Source: DAORHV01 sp964434575 (lineage in GTDB: Bacteria; Patescibacteriota; Gracilibacteria; Peribacterales; Peribacteraceae). Taken from it: DNA of 64,000 nt. The position numbers and the translations under genes are program-made. Numbering within the stretch: the first letter of the stretch is position 1; the number at the start of each line of letters is the position of its first letter. The notes beneath the pieces are model-generated. The model made no database searches. It was given only the letters and a program-made list of their open reading frames with translations, and was not told where the DNA came from. The stretch spans positions 1-64,000 of the forward strand of contig CAYSWB010000008.1 in NCBI GenBank assembly GCA_964434575.1. The letters are read 5' to 3'. Positions 13,892 through 22,169 of this stretch are shown here, piece after piece.

Positions 13892-15919
13892 TTAGTTGGC
13901 CTGCAGATCGATGGCGTACAACTTCTTCTCGTCCAGGACGTACAGGCGCGTGTCGCTCTCGTCGACGTACACGTCCTTGAGCTTGCCCACCTGGTCGGAG
14001 TCCAGGACGAACTGCTTCAGGTAGAGCGAGTCGCCCAGGTCGCCGTCGTTGGTGGTGACCACGATGCGCTTGTTGTCCGGGTCCATGAAGTAGAAGTTGC
14101 CGGTCGCCGACGACTTGAAGATCTTGGTCACGCCGTCCAGTGCGCCCGGCGGCAGGTTACGGATGGTGAACGGCTGCTTCTCTCCGCGCAGCAACTTCAG
14201 CACCTCGCGCGTGCCGGGCTCGCCAGGGGCCTTGCCCACCGACACGTCCTTCAGCACGTACACCGGGCCGGCGATCGTCATATCCAGCGCGCCGGACAGG
14301 TCGCCGTTCACGTTGTATTCGGCAGGCGGTCCGTAGCGGCTGGAGAGGCGCTCGTACTTGTAGATCTGCTTGCGCTCCGGAGCCAGGATGTAGAGGTAAC
14401 GCAGGTACGTCTTCACGTCGACACCGGTCACCCAGCCGGCCGGATCCTCGGTCTTCATGGTGATCGGCTGGCCGTTGATCAGCTCGATGATGCTGTTGCC
14501 CGTAGTGAGGAACACGCGGCTCTGGAAACGCGGGAACGCCACGCCCTCCAGCAGCAGCTCCTCGGTGGAGATGCGGTCGGACGCCTCGACGGAGTTCAGC
14601 GACACGCGGTACAGGTCCTGGCGGTCGTAGACGATGAACTCGCCGTTCGGCAGACCCATGAATCCCTGCGCGACGATGTCGGGCTTCTTGGCGCTCAGGT
14701 TGGCCATCACGCGCGGCGGCACCACGCGCACCACCTTGTTCATCTCCTCACGCTTGGACTTGATGCGGTCCAGCAGCTCCAGCGCCTCGCTGCGGAACAA
14801 GCCGCTCTCGTTGCTCATCACCTGGCGCGCGCGGTCCTCGGCGCGCTGCAGGATGGCATTGGCGCTGTCGGCGTCGCCGGCCAGCTGGCGGTTGTCGGCG
14901 GTGGCGATGTCTTCGTTGATCTTCTCCACCAGCGCGGCCAACTCGCCGCGGTTCTGGCTCTTCTGGCTGGAGAGCGACAACTGGATGGTCATCCAGGCCA
15001 CCAGGAACACGGCCGCGGCTCCGGCGAGGAGCAGCAGGTGGGCGCGGCGCTTGCGGGTGGGGTCCTGGAGATCGGCGGCGAACTTGCCGATGAACGTGCT
15101 CATCTGGCCCTTTACATGCTTGGCCTTGCCCTTCACCGCGCTCCTCATGCCGGCCGGCGCCTTGATGGACGACAGCGCCGGAATCGGCAGGTTCTTGAGC
15201 ATATCCATGACGCCGCCCCCGGACTTCGAACCGCCACGGCGGCCGCGCTGCACCGGCAAACGTCCGCGCGAAGCGGCCTTGCCCTCGGCAGCCATGGCTG
15301 CCTGCGGATGCGAGTGGATGGCGATATGGGCGATGCACGCGACTTCGCGCTCGCCTTCGAGGGCGGACGCGATGTTCTTCACGGTGTCGCCGCCGCGCGC
15401 CACGATCTGCGCCAGCTGGGCCGGCGTGATGGCGCGAAGCAGACGCTGCGTGCTGATGACGATGTGGTCGCGCTCCTGCACCGGTCCGCTGACGATGTGC
15501 ATGAAGGCGGCGGGCGGCTTGCCGCGCGAGTACTCGGTGATCTGGGCGGCCGATCCGTCGCGGACCAGGTACGCCTCGCTGCGGCCGATGTGCGACAGGT
15601 GGAGGTTGCCGTTGAGCTCCATGACGCCGACGATGGCGTGCACTTCGCTGACGGTGTCGCTGAGCATGAATCCCTTCAGCAGGCCGTTGAGCTCCTTCAA
15701 GGCGCTCTCCAGGCGGTTGTACACTTCTCCCTCGCCCTCGATGACGACGTGCGTGAGCACGTTCACGCATTCTTCGCGCAGGTGGTCGGCGCCCTCCTCC
15801 TTGCCTTCGCTATGAATCAGAATGAAGACGCGGTCGCTCTTGGCGTCGCCTAAAACAACGGGCACGAGGACCGTTCCCGAAGGGGCCTTTGTCTGACCCG
15901 TAGAAACCTCGAGTTTCAT
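13892..15919 (-). CDS. PP2C-like pseudophosphatase with TM helix and propeller-like extracytoplasmic domain
   Basis: This protein has 675 residues. About residues 1-205 resemble a PPM/PP2C phosphatase: I-G-R-S-E-A-Y-L-V-R-D-G at 111-122 parallels the family's G-D-S-R-x-Y-L-x-R-x-G. The metal-binding A-D-G-x-G-G block is replaced by I-H-S-E-G (35-39), so catalysis is doubtful. A basic linker (about 213-292) leads to one TM helix (about 294-315). A helical stalk and repeated short beta-rich units resembling a beta-propeller follow outside the membrane. It could be a sensor relaying envelope state. The start MKLEVS was chosen because a -10 (TAGCCT) lies 10 nt upstream and the extension has no domain. 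Confidence 0.7.
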   Translation of the reverse strand: MKLEVSTGQTKAPSGTVLVPVVLGDAKSDRVFILIHSEGKEEGADHLREECVNVLTHVVIEGEGEVYNRLESALKELNGLLKGFMLSDTVSEVHAIVGVMELNGNLHLSHIGRSEAYLVRDGSAAQITEYSRGKPPAAFMHIVSGPVQERDHIVISTQRLLRAITPAQLAQIVARGGDTVKNIASALEGEREVACIAHIAIHSHPQAAMAAEGKAASRGRLPVQRGRRGGSKSGGGVMDMLKNLPIPALSSIKAPAGMRSAVKGKAKHVKGQMSTFIGKFAADLQDPTRKRRAHLLLLAGAAAVFLVAWMTIQLSLSSQKSQNRGELAALVEKINEDIATADNRQLAGDADSANAILQRAEDRARQVMSNESGLFRSEALELLDRIKSKREEMNKVVRVVPPRVMANLSAKKPDIVAQGFMGLPNGEFIVYDRQDLYRVSLNSVEASDRISTEELLLEGVAFPRFQSRVFLTTGNSIIELINGQPITMKTEDPAGWVTGVDVKTYLRYLYILAPERKQIYKYERLSSRYGPPAEYNVNGDLSGALDMTIAGPVYVLKDVSVGKAPGEPGTREVLKLLRGEKQPFTIRNLPPGALDGVTKIFKSSATGNFYFMDPDNKRIVVTTNDGDLGDSLYLKQFVLDSDQVGKLKDVYVDESDTRLYVLDEKKLYAIDLQAN

Positions 15920-15929
15920 ACAGGCAAGG

Positions 15930-15935
15930 AGGCTA
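15930..15935 (-). promoter_or_regulatory. -10 element TAGCCT (minus strand)
   Basis: This hexamer ends 10 nt before the start at 15919. It is a candidate promoter for the pseudophosphatase gene, within the divergent intergenic region shared with RNase J. Confidence 0.4.
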
Positions 15936-16121
15936 CACGGGACGGTGTTTGCGATCAAGGAAGGGTGGACGTTCGGCCCGCCCGAAAAAAATCCCGTTCC
16001 ACCTCGAATCCGGTGCGACGCCGCGCTCGCGACAGGGCTGTCTGCACCACGAAAACAAAAATTGTCCCCTAATTTTTTGTTGATTTTAAGCCAAAAAACA
16101 AGGCACATGACAAAGATGCCA

Positions 16122-16150
16122 TTGCCAAGAATGCTTTCCAGGAGTACAGT
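16122..16150 (+). promoter_or_regulatory. promoter TTGCCA-N17-TACAGT of RNase J
   Basis: The -35 is at 16122-16127 and the -10 at 16145-16150. The surrounding 15.95-16.18 kb stretch is clearly AT-richer than the rest of the window. The leader would be about 28 nt to the GTG or 49 nt to the downstream ATG. Confidence 0.65.
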
Positions 16151-16184
16151 GATGGCAGATTTATTTTTCCTTTTCTAACACATA

Positions 16185-18092
16185 GTGAAATCAGTTCACG
16201 AGTGGATGAAGAAGATTGCCAATGGGGAGAGCGCCGCACCGGTCGTACCTCAACAGCAACTCGCGTCGGATCCGTCCGCCGCTCCACGTCAGCCAAACCC
16301 GGTACACAAGAATCCGCATGGCCGCCAAGGCCAGCACCATCCGCGGCAGGGCAACCACCCGCCGCGCCAAGGGGGCAACAACGTCCCCCGCCAGCAGGTC
16401 CAGCCGCAACGCGGCCCCGGCACCGGCAAAGGCCTTCGCCTCTATCCGCTCGGCGGATTCGAGGAGGTGGGCCGCAACTGCTTCGTCGTCGATGTCGACG
16501 GCGACCTCTATATCATCGACTTGGGACTGCAGTTCCCCGAGGAGGACATGCCGGGTATCGATTACCTGATCCCGGACGTGTCGTCGCTGCGCGGCAAAGA
16601 GAACCGCATCAAGGCGGTCCTGTTCACGCACGGCCACTTGGACCACATCGGCGCCGCGCAGCACCTGCTGCCCACGCTGCACTTCCCGCCCTGCTACGGC
16701 ACCAAGCTCACCATGGGCTTCGTCCGCAAGCGCCTGGATGAGGAAAAGCTGACCACGAAGGTCCGCTTGAACGTGGCCGAATTCGGCAAGCAGATCCAGA
16801 TCGGCAAGGTCTCGGTGGAATTCCTGCGCGTCACGCACAGCATCCCCGACTCCGCCGCCATCGCGCTGCACACGCCGTACGGCACCATCGTGCACACCGG
16901 CGACTTCAAGTTCGACCTGACGCCGATGAACGAGCCGCCCGCTGACTTCCAGCGTCTGGCCGAACTCGGCGAAAAGGGAGTACTGGCGATCATCGCCGAC
17001 TCCACGAACGCCACCAAGCCCGGCAACTCGCTGAGCGAAAAGGTGATCTCCGAGACGCTGTACAACCTGATGCGCGACGCCAAGGGCCGCCTGGTCATTT
17101 CGACCTTCAGCTCGCTTCTGAACCGTCTCGCGCAGGTCATCGAGCACGCCAAGGCGCTCAACCGCAAGGTCTACGTCTCCGGCCGCTCCATGGAGCAGAA
17201 CATCGAGATCGCCACGAACTTGGGCTACATCCAGGTCCCGCGCGGACTCATCCGCAAAGTGGGCCCCGGCATGGAGAAAATCCCCGACCGCGAAGTCGTC
17301 ATCCTCACGACCGGATCGCAGGGCGAGGAACGCGCTTCCTTGGCCCGCATGGGCCTGGGTATCCACCAGCACGTCCGCGTGAAGAAGGGCGACACCGTCA
17401 TCCTCTCGTCCAACCCGATTCTCGGCAACGAGCGCGCGGTGGCCAAAGTGGTGAACAACTTGAACCTGCTCGGAGCCAAAGTGCTCACGAACCAGGAGCT
17501 GGCTCTGCACACCACCGGACACGGTTACCAGAACGACATCCTGCTGATGCACCGCCTGGTCCGCGCCAAGCACGTCATCCCGGAGCACGGCGAGCCGTAC
17601 ATGCGCGCCGCCCACGGCGACCTGGCCCGTTCCATCGGGTACCAGGACAACCAGATCCACTTGATGGTGAACGGTGAAATCTTGGAGTTCGACGCGCAGG
17701 GCAACGCCAGGCGCTCGAAGAGCAAGCTGCCCGCCAACGACATCATCATCGACGGCCGCGGCACCGGCGGCGACGGCCAGCGCATTCTCGACGACCGCCG
17801 CATCATGAGCAACGCCGGCATCTTCGTCGTCACGCTCAAGGTCTACGCCGAATCCATGCGCCTGGTCTCCGACCCGCTGATCCTGTCGCGCGGCCTCATC
17901 TACGGGTCCGAACAGGCCAGCATCCAGAAGGAAGCCGTCGCCTGCATCCGCAAGGCGTACGAGGACTCCGTCGCCAAGGGCGAGAAGAACATCAGCAACC
18001 TGAAGCGCGACGTGAACGGGGCGCTGTTCCACATGTTCCGCCGCAAGCTCGACCGCGAACCGATGATCATGCCGATCATCATCGAAGTGTAG
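16185..18092 (+). CDS. rnj: ribonuclease J
   Basis: This 635-residue protein is a metallo-beta-lactamase/beta-CASP RNase that degrades and matures RNA (5'-to-3' exo- and endonuclease). The zinc motif H-G-H-L-D-H is at residues 149-154. The beta-CASP region includes T-G-S-Q-G-E and the late H-x-x-x-H-G-E-P. The first 80 residues are an unusual Gln/His/Arg/Pro-rich, probably disordered extension, likely an RNA- or partner-binding tail. The start is a GTG; an ATG seven codons later is an alternative. It is flanked by a strong promoter and a very long terminator-like hairpin, so it looks monocistronic. Confidence 0.95.
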   Translation: MKSVHEWMKKIANGESAAPVVPQQQLASDPSAAPRQPNPVHKNPHGRQGQHHPRQGNHPPRQGGNNVPRQQVQPQRGPGTGKGLRLYPLGGFEEVGRNCFVVDVDGDLYIIDLGLQFPEEDMPGIDYLIPDVSSLRGKENRIKAVLFTHGHLDHIGAAQHLLPTLHFPPCYGTKLTMGFVRKRLDEEKLTTKVRLNVAEFGKQIQIGKVSVEFLRVTHSIPDSAAIALHTPYGTIVHTGDFKFDLTPMNEPPADFQRLAELGEKGVLAIIADSTNATKPGNSLSEKVISETLYNLMRDAKGRLVISTFSSLLNRLAQVIEHAKALNRKVYVSGRSMEQNIEIATNLGYIQVPRGLIRKVGPGMEKIPDREVVILTTGSQGEERASLARMGLGIHQHVRVKKGDTVILSSNPILGNERAVAKVVNNLNLLGAKVLTNQELALHTTGHGYQNDILLMHRLVRAKHVIPEHGEPYMRAAHGDLARSIGYQDNQIHLMVNGEILEFDAQGNARRSKSKLPANDIIIDGRGTGGDGQRILDDRRIMSNAGIFVVTLKVYAESMRLVSDPLILSRGLIYGSEQASIQKEAVACIRKAYEDSVAKGEKNISNLKRDVNGALFHMFRRKLDREPMIMPIIIEV

Positions 18093-18177
18093 GGATTCAG
18101 GGGAAGCAAAGGATTCAAGAGAATCAGGGGAACCACTCCCCTGATTCTTCTGCTTCTCCTGACTCCCCTGAATCCCT
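18091..18177 (+). terminator. long imperfect inverted repeat after RNase J
   Basis: Two 41-nt arms (18091-18131 and 18137-18177) flank the loop ACCAC. The outer 14 bp and inner 12 bp are perfect and the middle is partly paired. The left arm starts inside the stop codon of RNase J. The words GGATTCAGGGG and GAATCAGGGG recur, so the element looks like a repeat-derived palindrome. There is no clean T-run, so it may stabilise the mRNA end as well as terminate. Confidence 0.6.
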
Positions 18178-18186
18178 GAAATCAGC

Positions 18187-18192
18187 TACTCT
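18187..18192 (+). promoter_or_regulatory. -10 element TACTCT of the HAD gene
   Basis: TACTCT ends 8 nt before the ATG at 18201, predicting a leaderless mRNA. Confidence 0.45.
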
Positions 18193-18200
18193 TCCAGCCC

Positions 18201-18848
18201 ATGAAAAAGTACGACGCCATCCTCTTCGACCTCGACGGCACGCTGGTCGACACCATCGATCTGTACGAGCAAGCCTGCCTGGCCGCGCTCGGCGGCGCGG
18301 GCCTGAAATTCACGGCGGAAGATTTCAAGAAGTACTACCCCACCGGCTGCTCGTTCAACGAATGGGTGATCCACGGCGGCGGCAAGGAAGAGCACGTCCA
18401 GCCGCTGCGACGCGTGCGCGACGCGACGTACTGCGACCTGCTGCGCAGGCACACGGCGTACGTGGACGGCGCCGAGGACTTGCTGGACGTCGTGAAGGAT
18501 AAACCGACCGCCATCGTGACCGGATCGTGGAAAACGTACGTCGACGCCATCGACGAATTGCTGGGCGTCACCTCGCGCGTCGGACACCTGATCACCGCGG
18601 ACGATTTGGGCGACTTCCACAAGCCGCACCCGCACGGACTGCTCCTGGCGGCCGACCGGCTGGACATCGACCCGGCCAAATGCCTCTACGTGGGCGACCA
18701 GATGTTCGACGTCGGCGCGTCCAAAGCCGCCGGCATGACCAGCTGCTGCATCGTCAGCCGCCATACGCCGGCGCAAGCCGTGGAGAAGGCCGACATGGTG
18801 GTCCGCTCGTTGCCGGAGCTGACCCGGATGCTGGCCAAATTGGGGTAA
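18201..18848 (+). CDS. HAD-superfamily phosphatase (phosphoglycolate phosphatase-like)
   Basis: This 215-residue protein has HAD motif I D-L-D-G-T-L-V-D near residue 11, motif II in A-I-V-T-G-S, motif III K-P-H-P and motif IV V-G-D-Q-M-F-D. An alpha-helical cap lies between motifs I and II, as in Gph/beta-phosphoglucomutase-type enzymes. It should dephosphorylate a small sugar-phosphate or glycolate-phosphate. Specificity cannot be read from the motifs. Confidence 0.88.
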   Translation: MKKYDAILFDLDGTLVDTIDLYEQACLAALGGAGLKFTAEDFKKYYPTGCSFNEWVIHGGGKEEHVQPLRRVRDATYCDLLRRHTAYVDGAEDLLDVVKDKPTAIVTGSWKTYVDAIDELLGVTSRVGHLITADDLGDFHKPHPHGLLLAADRLDIDPAKCLYVGDQMFDVGASKAAGMTSCCIVSRHTPAQAVEKADMVVRSLPELTRMLAKLG

Positions 18849-18855
18849 AACGTGA

Positions 18856-18861
18856 TATACT
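18856..18861 (+). promoter_or_regulatory. -10 element TATACT of the collagen-like gene
   Basis: TATACT ends 26 nt before the ATG at 18888, giving a leader of about 20 nt. The leader reads CCAAACCAACACCC immediately before the ATG. Confidence 0.5.
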
Positions 18862-18887
18862 GGCGGGAAACCTCCAAACCAACACCC

Positions 18888-19637
18888 ATGCAATTGATTC
18901 CCGGTCTCGGCGGCGGCCCCGAAGCGCAGGCGAAGTTGAAGACGGAGGCCGGCACCAAGTCTGGCGCCGAGCGCCCGACCGTGCGCGCCCACACGGAACT
19001 GAAGCAGATTCTGACCGAAGCATTCGGACGGCCCGTGGCCGACGGCGAGGTGTCGGTGGCCGACGAGCGCGGCGGAAAGTTCCGCGTGTCCGTCGCGGCG
19101 AGCGTGATCCCGCCCAAGCAGCCGATGGCGATTTTCGGCATGTCATTGCCGTTCCAGCGGCGCGACCGCGGCGCCGTACCCACCGCGCTGGCCAACGTGA
19201 ACATCGGCTCCAAGCGCGCCATCCTCATGCGGATGACACCCGTCACGCGGCGCGGCTCCACGCAGCGCTCGAGCAAGAGCCTCAGCGCCGCCGGCCTGGA
19301 AAGCTTCGTGAAGGAATGCCGCCAGCGTTTGGCGCCGCCTCCCCGTGAAGAGGCGGGCAAGCGCGACGCGGAAACCAAAGCGAAAACGGAAACGGAAACC
19401 AAGTCCAAGACCGAAGCCGCAGTGAAAACGGCTGCCCCGCTTCCGGCCGGATTGCCGGGCGGACCCGCGGGCATCCCGGGCTTGCCGGGAATGCCGGGTG
19501 CTCCGGGTGCCGGACCGCGCCTGCCGGGCATGCCCGGCGGATTGCCAGGAATGCCGGGAATCGGCGGCCCTGGCCCCATGCCGGGACCGGGTGCGGGCGG
19601 ACCTGGATTGCCGCCGGGAGACGGTATGCCGGCCTAG
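18888..19637 (+). CDS. hypothetical protein with collagen-like Gly-x-x tail
   Basis: This protein has 249 residues. The first 150 have no recognised fold and no signal peptide. A Lys/Glu/Thr-rich charged stretch (about 160-185) leads into about 60 residues of Gly/Pro-rich triplet repeats such as G-L-P-G-M-P-G-A-P-G. Collagen-like tails can trimerise or form extended stalks, but here there is no export signal, so a surface role is not supported. The end overlaps the convergent pyrC by 4 nt. The start was placed at MQLIPG downstream of the promoter. Confidence 0.7.
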   Translation: MQLIPGLGGGPEAQAKLKTEAGTKSGAERPTVRAHTELKQILTEAFGRPVADGEVSVADERGGKFRVSVAASVIPPKQPMAIFGMSLPFQRRDRGAVPTALANVNIGSKRAILMRMTPVTRRGSTQRSSKSLSAAGLESFVKECRQRLAPPPREEAGKRDAETKAKTETETKSKTEAAVKTAAPLPAGLPGGPAGIPGLPGMPGAPGAGPRLPGMPGGLPGMPGIGGPGPMPGPGAGGPGLPPGDGMPA

Positions 19638-20953
19638 CGGACGTGCTGCACGACCGCTCCGCTGACCTTCCAGCCTTCGAACGGCGTCCATTTGCACTTG
19701 GACTTGAGGTCTTCGGCGCGGATGGTCCACGACTTGGCCGGATCGACGATGATGAGATCGACCGGGTTCTTTTCGGCGATCGGATTCTTGCCGAGTTTGA
19801 AGATGCGATTGGGATTCGTATGGCACAGGCGCAGAACGTCTGCGGCGGTGAGTTTGGGCAGCGTCGCGGGCTTCTGCGCCGATGGATGCGGCCAGATTCC
19901 GGCCGCGACCGTGAGTAAGAGCGGCAGCATGGTCTCCACGCCGGGCACGCCGCTGGGGGATTTGAGCCCGTTGGATTTCTCTTCCAGGGTGTGCGGCGCG
20001 TGGTCCGTGGCGATGCAGTCCACCGTGCCGTCGGCGATGCCGGCCCACAGCGCGTCGCGGTGGTCGGTGGTGCGGATGGGCGGATTCATCTTCACTTTGG
20101 CCTGCAGCGAGGCATAGTCGTCGGTGGTCAGGAACAAGTGGTGCGGCGCGACCTCGCACGTCACGGGTAAGCCCTCCTTCTTGGCCGCGGCGACCAGCGC
20201 GATGCCCTGCTTGGTGGACAAGTGCGCCACGTGCAGCGGCGTGCCGAACTTTCGCGTGAGGCCGATGGCGTACTCGATGGATTTCGCTTCGGACTCGGCC
20301 GGACGCGTGCCGGTGTGGGCCGAGACCAGTTCGGACGTGTTCTTTGCCAGGGCGGCGGCGTTCATGTCGGGATCCTCGCAGTGCGCGATGAGCGGGATAC
20401 CCAAGTCTTTGCACGCCTGGAAAATTTCTTCGACGATGCCGCCGTCCACTTTCTGGTTGCCGGTGGAGTGGTCCAAATACAGCTTGAGTCCGCAGCACTG
20501 CTTCTTCAGGCGGCGCAGCTCGTCCGACTCGCCGGTCCACAGCTCGCGCAGCGTGAACAGGTGCGCGGCTTCGGTGCAACCGAAGTAAAAACGCAGGTCG
20601 CAATCCTCGATCGCCCATGACTTGCGCACCTTGTCGGCCAGCGCCGCCACCGTCACGGTCGGCGGATTCGTGTTCGGCATTTCACACACCGTGGTCACGC
20701 CGCCGGCGACCGCAGAGGCGGCCTCGGTGGCCATGGTCGCCTTGTGCTCGAACCCGGGCTCGCGGAAGTGCACGTGGCAATCGATGAGTCCCGGCATCAC
20801 CCACTTGCCCGCGGCATCCACGACCTCGGCGCCCTCGGGCGCTTTGAGTTTGGGGCCGATAGTGGCGACGACGCCGTCCTGCAGCAGGACGTCCGCCTCC
20901 GTTTGACCCGAGGGAAGAACGAGGGTGCCGTTACGAACAAGGACGTTGCGCAT
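19634..20953 (-). CDS. pyrC: dihydroorotase PyrC
   Basis: This 439-residue amidohydrolase closes carbamoyl aspartate to dihydroorotate in pyrimidine synthesis. Metal ligands are in H-V-H-F-R-E-P-G, the carboxylated Lys is in G-L-K-L-Y-L-D, and the catalytic Asp is in T-D-H-A-P-H. The length and motifs fit the class I (PyrC/AllB-like) branch. PyrB lies 1.2 kb away on the same strand with two other genes between, so the pathway is present at least in part. The start MRNVLV follows family length; longer upstream extensions overlap the divergent DoxX gene. Confidence 0.93.
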   Translation of the reverse strand: MRNVLVRNGTLVLPSGQTEADVLLQDGVVATIGPKLKAPEGAEVVDAAGKWVMPGLIDCHVHFREPGFEHKATMATEAASAVAGGVTTVCEMPNTNPPTVTVAALADKVRKSWAIEDCDLRFYFGCTEAAHLFTLRELWTGESDELRRLKKQCCGLKLYLDHSTGNQKVDGGIVEEIFQACKDLGIPLIAHCEDPDMNAAALAKNTSELVSAHTGTRPAESEAKSIEYAIGLTRKFGTPLHVAHLSTKQGIALVAAAKKEGLPVTCEVAPHHLFLTTDDYASLQAKVKMNPPIRTTDHRDALWAGIADGTVDCIATDHAPHTLEEKSNGLKSPSGVPGVETMLPLLLTVAAGIWPHPSAQKPATLPKLTAADVLRLCHTNPNRIFKLGKNPIAEKNPVDLIIVDPAKSWTIRAEDLKSKCKWTPFEGWKVSGAVVQHVR

Positions 20954-20998
20954 GCGGAGAGTGTGGGTACAGTAGGGGGTAACATTCCCCTTTTGCCC

Positions 20999-21424
20999 AT
21001 GATGCCCAAGCCGCCGCTCGCGCGCTACACCGATTGGACCCTGCTCCTGCTCCGCTTGTCGGTCGGCGCCACGTTCGTCGCCCACGGCATGATGAAATGG
21101 GGGAACTTCGGCACGCCGTCCACGGATGCCATGAGCTTCATCATGAAGGTGCTCGCGGTGGTGGAGCCCATCGCCGGAGCGATGCTGATCATCGGCATGG
21201 CGGTGGAGGTGGCCGGAACGGCCCTGGTGATCGTGATGCTCGGCGCCATCTGGACCAAGTTCTCCGGCGGCGGCGGTTTCGTCGGCAAGGGAGCGTGGGA
21301 GTTCGACCTGTTGCTGCTTTCGGCCAACGCGGTCCTGCTGTCCGTCGGTTGCGGCAAGTACTCGCTGGACGCGGCCTGCGCCCGCAATGAGCGCCACTGG
21401 TGGCAGTTCTGGAAGCGCGGCTAA
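20999..21424 (+). CDS. DoxX-family membrane protein
   Basis: This 141-residue protein has four hydrophobic helices. The N-terminal R-L-S-V-G-A-T-F-V-A-H-G followed by a K-W-G matches the DoxX pattern. Members occur in small membrane complexes linked to thiol or redox chemistry. Two ATGs in tandem (20999 and 21002) are possible starts. A TAACAT 13 nt upstream may be the -10, and CATTCCCC lies in the leader. The gene is divergent from pyrC. Confidence 0.8.
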   Translation: MMPKPPLARYTDWTLLLLRLSVGATFVAHGMMKWGNFGTPSTDAMSFIMKVLAVVEPIAGAMLIIGMAVEVAGTALVIVMLGAIWTKFSGGGGFVGKGAWEFDLLLLSANAVLLSVGCGKYSLDAACARNERHWWQFWKRG

Positions 21425-21434
21425 GAGCCGTTTG

Positions 21435-22169
21435 CTACGGGAAGAACAGCAGCTTTACCGCGCCGACGATCAGGATGCCCGCTTGCAGCTGTTCGAACGC
21501 GCGGACCGGCACGTGCTTCAGGAGCTTCTTGCCGGCGGCGACGCTGAAAAACAACGTGGGGATGAGCAACAAAAACAGTTGGAAGATTTCCGGCGTCCAC
21601 GCGATGCCGTACGCGTAGGGAATCACCTTGGCGATGTTCATGGGCAACGCGATGACCGTGGACGTGCCGATGAATTCGTCCTTGCGCAGACCCATGCTGA
21701 GAAGCGCCGGCGCGCGGATGAGCGCGGCGTTGCCGACGATGCCGCCAAGAAAGCCGTTGACGGCGCCCAGCGGCACCAGCAGCCACGGCGTGGGTTTCAG
21801 CTTCGGGCCCTTCGGCAGCGGCAGGAAGTCGGCCGCGCCCATGAAGAGGATGACCGCGCCGACGATGATTTCCAGCAGGCGCGGCGGCACCGAGAACAGG
21901 AGCAGGCCGCCGACGGCGCTCATGGGGATGCCGAGCGCGCAGTACCAGGCCGCGATCTTCCAGCGCACGTGGCCGCGGAAGTGGAAGAGCTTCGCCACCT
22001 GGATGGCGGTGCCCAGGGTCGCGCTGAGCGCAACGCTCTGATGGATCGGAAATCCCAGCGCGCTCAGCACCAGCATGGTGATGATCGACAATCCTCCGCC
22101 GGCGACCGCCGAAAAAACACCGCCCGCTCCCATGATGGGAAGGGCGACCAGAATCAGGGGGGAGATCAT
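21435..22169 (-). CDS. TauE/SafE-family anion exporter (DUF81)
   Basis: This 244-residue protein has about eight membrane helices. The family-typical glycine patterns G-A-G-G-V-F-S-A-V-A-G-G-G and G-A-V-N-G-F-L-G-G-I-V-G-N mark the two repeated halves. TauE/SafE proteins move sulfite, sulfoacetate or related organic anions. The start overlaps the pyrB stop as ATGA, so translation is probably coupled to pyrB. No sulfur-metabolism gene is nearby. Confidence 0.85.
   Translation of the reverse strand: MISPLILVALPIMGAGGVFSAVAGGGLSIITMLVLSALGFPIHQSVALSATLGTAIQVAKLFHFRGHVRWKIAAWYCALGIPMSAVGGLLLFSVPPRLLEIIVGAVILFMGAADFLPLPKGPKLKPTPWLLVPLGAVNGFLGGIVGNAALIRAPALLSMGLRKDEFIGTSTVIALPMNIAKVIPYAYGIAWTPEIFQLFLLLIPTLFFSVAAGKKLLKHVPVRAFEQLQAGILIVGAVKLLFFP

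Noticed and set aside
16191..18032. Long minus-strand ORF of 613 codons antisense to RNase J
   Set aside because: It is the mirror frame of a clearly conserved gene in GC-rich DNA, with no domain, no promoter and no composition of a real protein.
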